NCBI GenBank assembly: GCA_050944915.1
Contig: JBMNRY010000092.1
Location: forward strand, 1 to 7,524
Source: JBMNRY01 sp050944915
GTDB lineage: Bacteria; Bacillota; Limnochordia; JAAZLZ01
DNA length: 7,524 bases
Reading direction: 5' to 3'
A program made the position numbers and the translations under genes. Under the pieces are notes generated by a model. It was not told the origin of the DNA. It ran no database searches and was given only the letters and a program-made list of their open reading frames with translations. This document shows positions 5,166 through 7,524 of this stretch, piece after piece (the first letter of the stretch is position 1; each line of letters begins with the position of its first letter).

Positions 5166-7469
5166 ATGAATCTATGGCGACGATATGGACGGTTAGTTTT
5201 GATCCTACTCCTTTTAGTTCTCCTGCCGATCCTGCCCATCTACATGCGGGGGGTCACCCTCCTTCGAGAGTTCGAAAGGGAGCGGGAGCCGAAAGGAGCC
5301 GTTCTCCTCGATATCCACAATCAGTTGATCACTACTTTAGGCCAAGATGGGCCGACCAGCTATGTTAATATCGAGGATATTTCAGTCTTTATGCAACAAG
5401 CGGTCATCGCCGCAGAGGATAACCGCTTCTATCGCCATTTCGGCATCGATCCCATCGGCATCGTCAGGGCCGCCTGGGTGAACTTGAAGGCCGGCCGCAC
5501 CGTCCAGGGGGCCAGTACCATCACCCAACAACTGGCCAAAAACGTATTTCTCACCCCGGAACGGACCCTGGCCCGCAAAATGGAAGAAATAGTCTTGGCG
5601 TTGATGCTGGAACGGAAGTTCACTAAGAGCGAGATCCTAGAACACTACCTCAATGAAATCTATTTCGGCGAAGGGGCCTACGGCATCGCCGCGGCCGCCC
5701 AAATCTATTTCGACAAGGAACCGACGGAGTTGACCCCGGGGGAAAGCGCCCTCTTGGCCGGAATCCTCAGGGCTCCGTCGACCCTTTCGCCCTTCCGCAA
5801 CCCCCAACGGGCCAAACAGAGGCGCAATACCGTTTTGGATCAAATGGAGGCCCTCGGTTACATTTCCCAAAGGACCGCGGAGGAAACGAAAGAAGAGGCC
5901 ATCCGCCTCACCGACCGGCGGGGTGGAACGGCACCCTATTTCATCGATTATGTAACGGAGCAATTGGTGCACCGCTATGGACCGAATCTGGTCTATCAAG
6001 GACAATTGACCGTCGAAACAACCCTCGATTTGACCATGCAAAGAATGGCCCAAGGGGCGTGGAATCCTGAACTACAAGGGGCCCTCGTCGCCCTCGATCC
6101 TAAGAACGGGGAAATTCGGGCCTTCATCGGGGGGCGAAATTACCGGGAAAGCCAATACAACCGGGCCACCAGGGCCCTACGGCAGCCGGGTTCGGCCTTG
6201 AAGCCTTTAATTTATGCCGAGGCCCTGCGTCAGGGATGGCGGGTCAATTCCCTGGTGGAGGATATCCCCCAGCGAATCGCCGATTGGGAGCCGGAAAACT
6301 ACAATGAAGCTTATTGGGGACCGGTGACCATGAAACATGCCCTAGCCTTTTCCTTGAACAATGCCGCGGTGTGGACTCTACATCAAATCGGCGTTGATAG
6401 TGCTATCGGCTTAGCCGAAGAGGTAGGGATCACCAGTATCGTCCCTGAAGACCGCCATTTGGGTTTTGCATTGGGGGGATTGACGAAAGGGGTTACACCG
6501 CTAGAGTTGACTGCTTCTTATCTGCCCTTTGTAAACGGTGGATTTGCCTTTAAGCCAACGGCCATCCGCCGTGTCGTCGGGGCTGATGGACGCACCATCG
6601 ATCGTTTCTCCGCCGTCGGCCAACAAGTTCTATCGGCCCAAGAAGCCTATCTGGTCACCGATATGCTCCAGGCCACCATGGATTATGGGACAGGACGTAA
6701 CTTGGCCCTAGAGAGGCCATCGGCGGGAAAATCGGGCACTACCAATAAGGGGATCAGTCTTTGGTTCGTCGGTTATACCCCCGATCTGTTAACAGGGGTC
6801 TACATCGGTAATGACGACGGCTCGCCAGTGGCCGGCTACGGAGGCACCACCGCGGGACCCATTTGGCAGGAATTTATGGGAGCAGCACTGGCCGATATAC
6901 CACCCCGACCCTTCCCCATCCCTCAAGGGATGGTGACGGGAATTGAAGTAGACATTTTCTCTGGGGGTTTAGCTGTCCCCGGTTGTGAAATTACTACCTT
7001 CGATGCCTTTATCGAAGGTACCCAACCGACCCAACCCTGTCCCCTCCACTACCGACCACCACGGAGTCGTGGCCCACAAGCTCCTATCGAACGACCAAGG
7101 CAGGAACGGGTCCTGGAACCTGAAGAACAACCGCCGGCCCAAAGGGAACCTTCTCCTCCCTTGGAGCCAGAACCGATGCCCGAACCCGAGCCCGAGCCAC
7201 CCCAACCTCCAGAGCTTGAGCCAGAACCTGAACCAGAGCCAGAGCCTGAACCAGAGCCTGAGCCTGAACCGACACCGGAACCGCCGGTAGAACCGATGCC
7301 GGAACCGGAGCCCGAGCCGCCACCACCGGAAATGGTTTCGGAGACCCCTGAACCAGAGCCGGCCCCCCAGGAGCCCCCAGAGCCGCCCGTGGAAACCCGA
7401 CGGCCTCAGGTGCCCCGCCAGGGGCGGGAGCGGCAACCCAACTTACCGGGCCCGAACCGGCGAAGCTAA
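5166..7469 (+). CDS. Class A penicillin-binding protein 1A (bifunctional glycosyltransferase/transpeptidase)
   Basis: A 767-residue peptidoglycan synthase that polymerises lipid II and cross-links stem peptides outside the membrane. A short basic N-terminus and one membrane anchor (8-27) precede a GT51 glycosyltransferase domain (about 45-225). This carries catalytic E84 in AAEDNRFYRHFG, GASTITQQ at 115-122 and RKMEE at 137-141. The transpeptidase domain (about 305-575) has the active-site S343-x-x-K346 in PGSALKP, S396-L-N398 and K522-S-G-T. After a C-terminal segment with C607 and C625 (FIEGTQPTQPCPLH at 616-629) comes a tail rich in Pro and Glu (651-742), then a basic end (residues 743-767). 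All catalytic motifs are intact. The ATG at 5166 follows TGGGGGGA. The gene is transcribed alone and ends at a strong terminator. It would be a target of beta-lactams. Resemblance is to PBP1A/PbpF-type proteins, but I do not assign a symbol. Confidence 0.96.
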   Translation: MNLWRRYGRLVLILLLLVLLPILPIYMRGVTLLREFEREREPKGAVLLDIHNQLITTLGQDGPTSYVNIEDISVFMQQAVIAAEDNRFYRHFGIDPIGIVRAAWVNLKAGRTVQGASTITQQLAKNVFLTPERTLARKMEEIVLALMLERKFTKSEILEHYLNEIYFGEGAYGIAAAAQIYFDKEPTELTPGESALLAGILRAPSTLSPFRNPQRAKQRRNTVLDQMEALGYISQRTAEETKEEAIRLTDRRGGTAPYFIDYVTEQLVHRYGPNLVYQGQLTVETTLDLTMQRMAQGAWNPELQGALVALDPKNGEIRAFIGGRNYRESQYNRATRALRQPGSALKPLIYAEALRQGWRVNSLVEDIPQRIADWEPENYNEAYWGPVTMKHALAFSLNNAAVWTLHQIGVDSAIGLAEEVGITSIVPEDRHLGFALGGLTKGVTPLELTASYLPFVNGGFAFKPTAIRRVVGADGRTIDRFSAVGQQVLSAQEAYLVTDMLQATMDYGTGRNLALERPSAGKSGTTNKGISLWFVGYTPDLLTGVYIGNDDGSPVAGYGGTTAGPIWQEFMGAALADIPPRPFPIPQGMVTGIEVDIFSGGLAVPGCEITTFDAFIEGTQPTQPCPLHYRPPRSRGPQAPIERPRQERVLEPEEQPPAQREPSPPLEPEPMPEPEPEPPQPPELEPEPEPEPEPEPEPEPEPTPEPPVEPMPEPEPEPPPPEMVSETPEPEPAPQEPPEPPVETRRPQVPRQGRERQPNLPGPNRRS
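7116..7391 (+). repeat. Pro-Glu repeat tail of the PBP, including nine perfect Glu-Pro units
   Basis: Residues 651-742 consist mostly of Glu and Pro. The core at 7218-7271 is nine consecutive Glu-Pro pairs (residues 685-702), encoded by degenerate hexamers of the type GAR-CCN with mixed GAG/GAA and CCA/CCT/CCG codons. Related PEPEPEP blocks flank it. The codon mixing argues for selection on the peptide, or for an old repeat rather than a very recent slippage expansion. Proline-glutamate runs form stiff extended rods, as in the periplasmic part of TonB, so a wall-crossing spacer is a reasonable inference. Confidence 0.85.
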
Positions 7470-7485
7470 GGTCGGCGAAATGAAA

Positions 7486-7517
7486 ACAACCCCCGTCGAA
7501 CGGGGGTTGTCGTTTTT
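7486..7517 (+). terminator. Rho-independent terminator after the PBP gene
   Basis: ACAACCCCCGT (7486-7496) and ACGGGGGTTGT (7500-7510) form a perfect 11-bp stem with a 3-base CGA loop. After CG comes a run of five T (7513-7517). It lies 16 bp beyond the PBP stop codon. The A-rich run at 7483-7486 gives little terminator signal on the minus strand, so it is mainly a plus-strand terminator. Confidence 0.92.
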
Positions 7518-7524
7518 GTCCAGT

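Noticed and set aside
7195..7330. Repeats considered as a CRISPR-like or tandem-repeat locus
   Set aside because: The units are degenerate 6-base codon pairs inside an open reading frame with no spacers. They are explained by the Pro-Glu peptide.
6969..7436. A minus-strand frame of 155 codons opposite the PBP tail
   Set aside because: It is a low-complexity Arg/Phe/Leu/Trp product created by the reverse complement of the Glu-Pro codon repeats, with no ribosome-binding site or domain.

Overview
The window looks like chromosomal DNA of a Gram-positive-type bacterium, most likely a member of the Bacillota (Firmicutes) or a deep relative. The evidence is a class A penicillin-binding protein with a long disordered C-terminal tail, an Rsb/SpoIIE-type phosphatase plus kinase module, purine-rich Shine-Dalgarno sequences (GAGGGGG, AGGAGAGGAG) and frequent TTG starts. 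Base composition is moderately GC-rich. I see no phage, transposon or CRISPR signature, and no RNA gene. The organism assignment is an inference from gene style only.

Layout. Positions 1-848 hold a minus-strand pair: the first 27 codons of a TauE/SafE-type permease, cut by the window edge, preceded in transcription by a short-chain dehydrogenase (SDR). A divergent gap (849-1004) carries a plausible promoter for the plus-strand unit. That unit starts with an MFS transporter (1005-2216), followed after 21 bp by a membrane-anchored PAS-PAS-GAF-SpoIIE phosphatase (2238-4496). The same reading frame then passes two TAA codons within 15 bases (4494-4508) and continues as a recognisable RsbW-like HATPase domain (to 4805). 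A small NfeD-like membrane protein lies on the minus strand (4815-5063) and ends 9 bp from that domain. Divergent from it is a bifunctional PBP1A-type peptidoglycan synthase (5166-7469) with a Pro-Glu repeat tail, closed by a strong intrinsic terminator (7486-7517).

How it works together. The phosphatase/kinase module would be expected to tune a partner-switching pathway (dephosphorylating and rephosphorylating a STAS anti-anti-sigma factor) in response to a signal sensed inside the cell by PAS and GAF domains. No STAS or sigma gene lies in the window, so the target is unknown. The most unusual point is that the kinase half appears cut off from the phosphatase half by two stops, each one C-to-T change from a glutamine codon, with a probable further frameshift at its 3' end. 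This is best read as a decaying domain, although readthrough or sequence error cannot be excluded from sequence alone. The PBP and NfeD-like genes are envelope functions with no evident link to the signalling gene. I did not find a clearly new biological system here.
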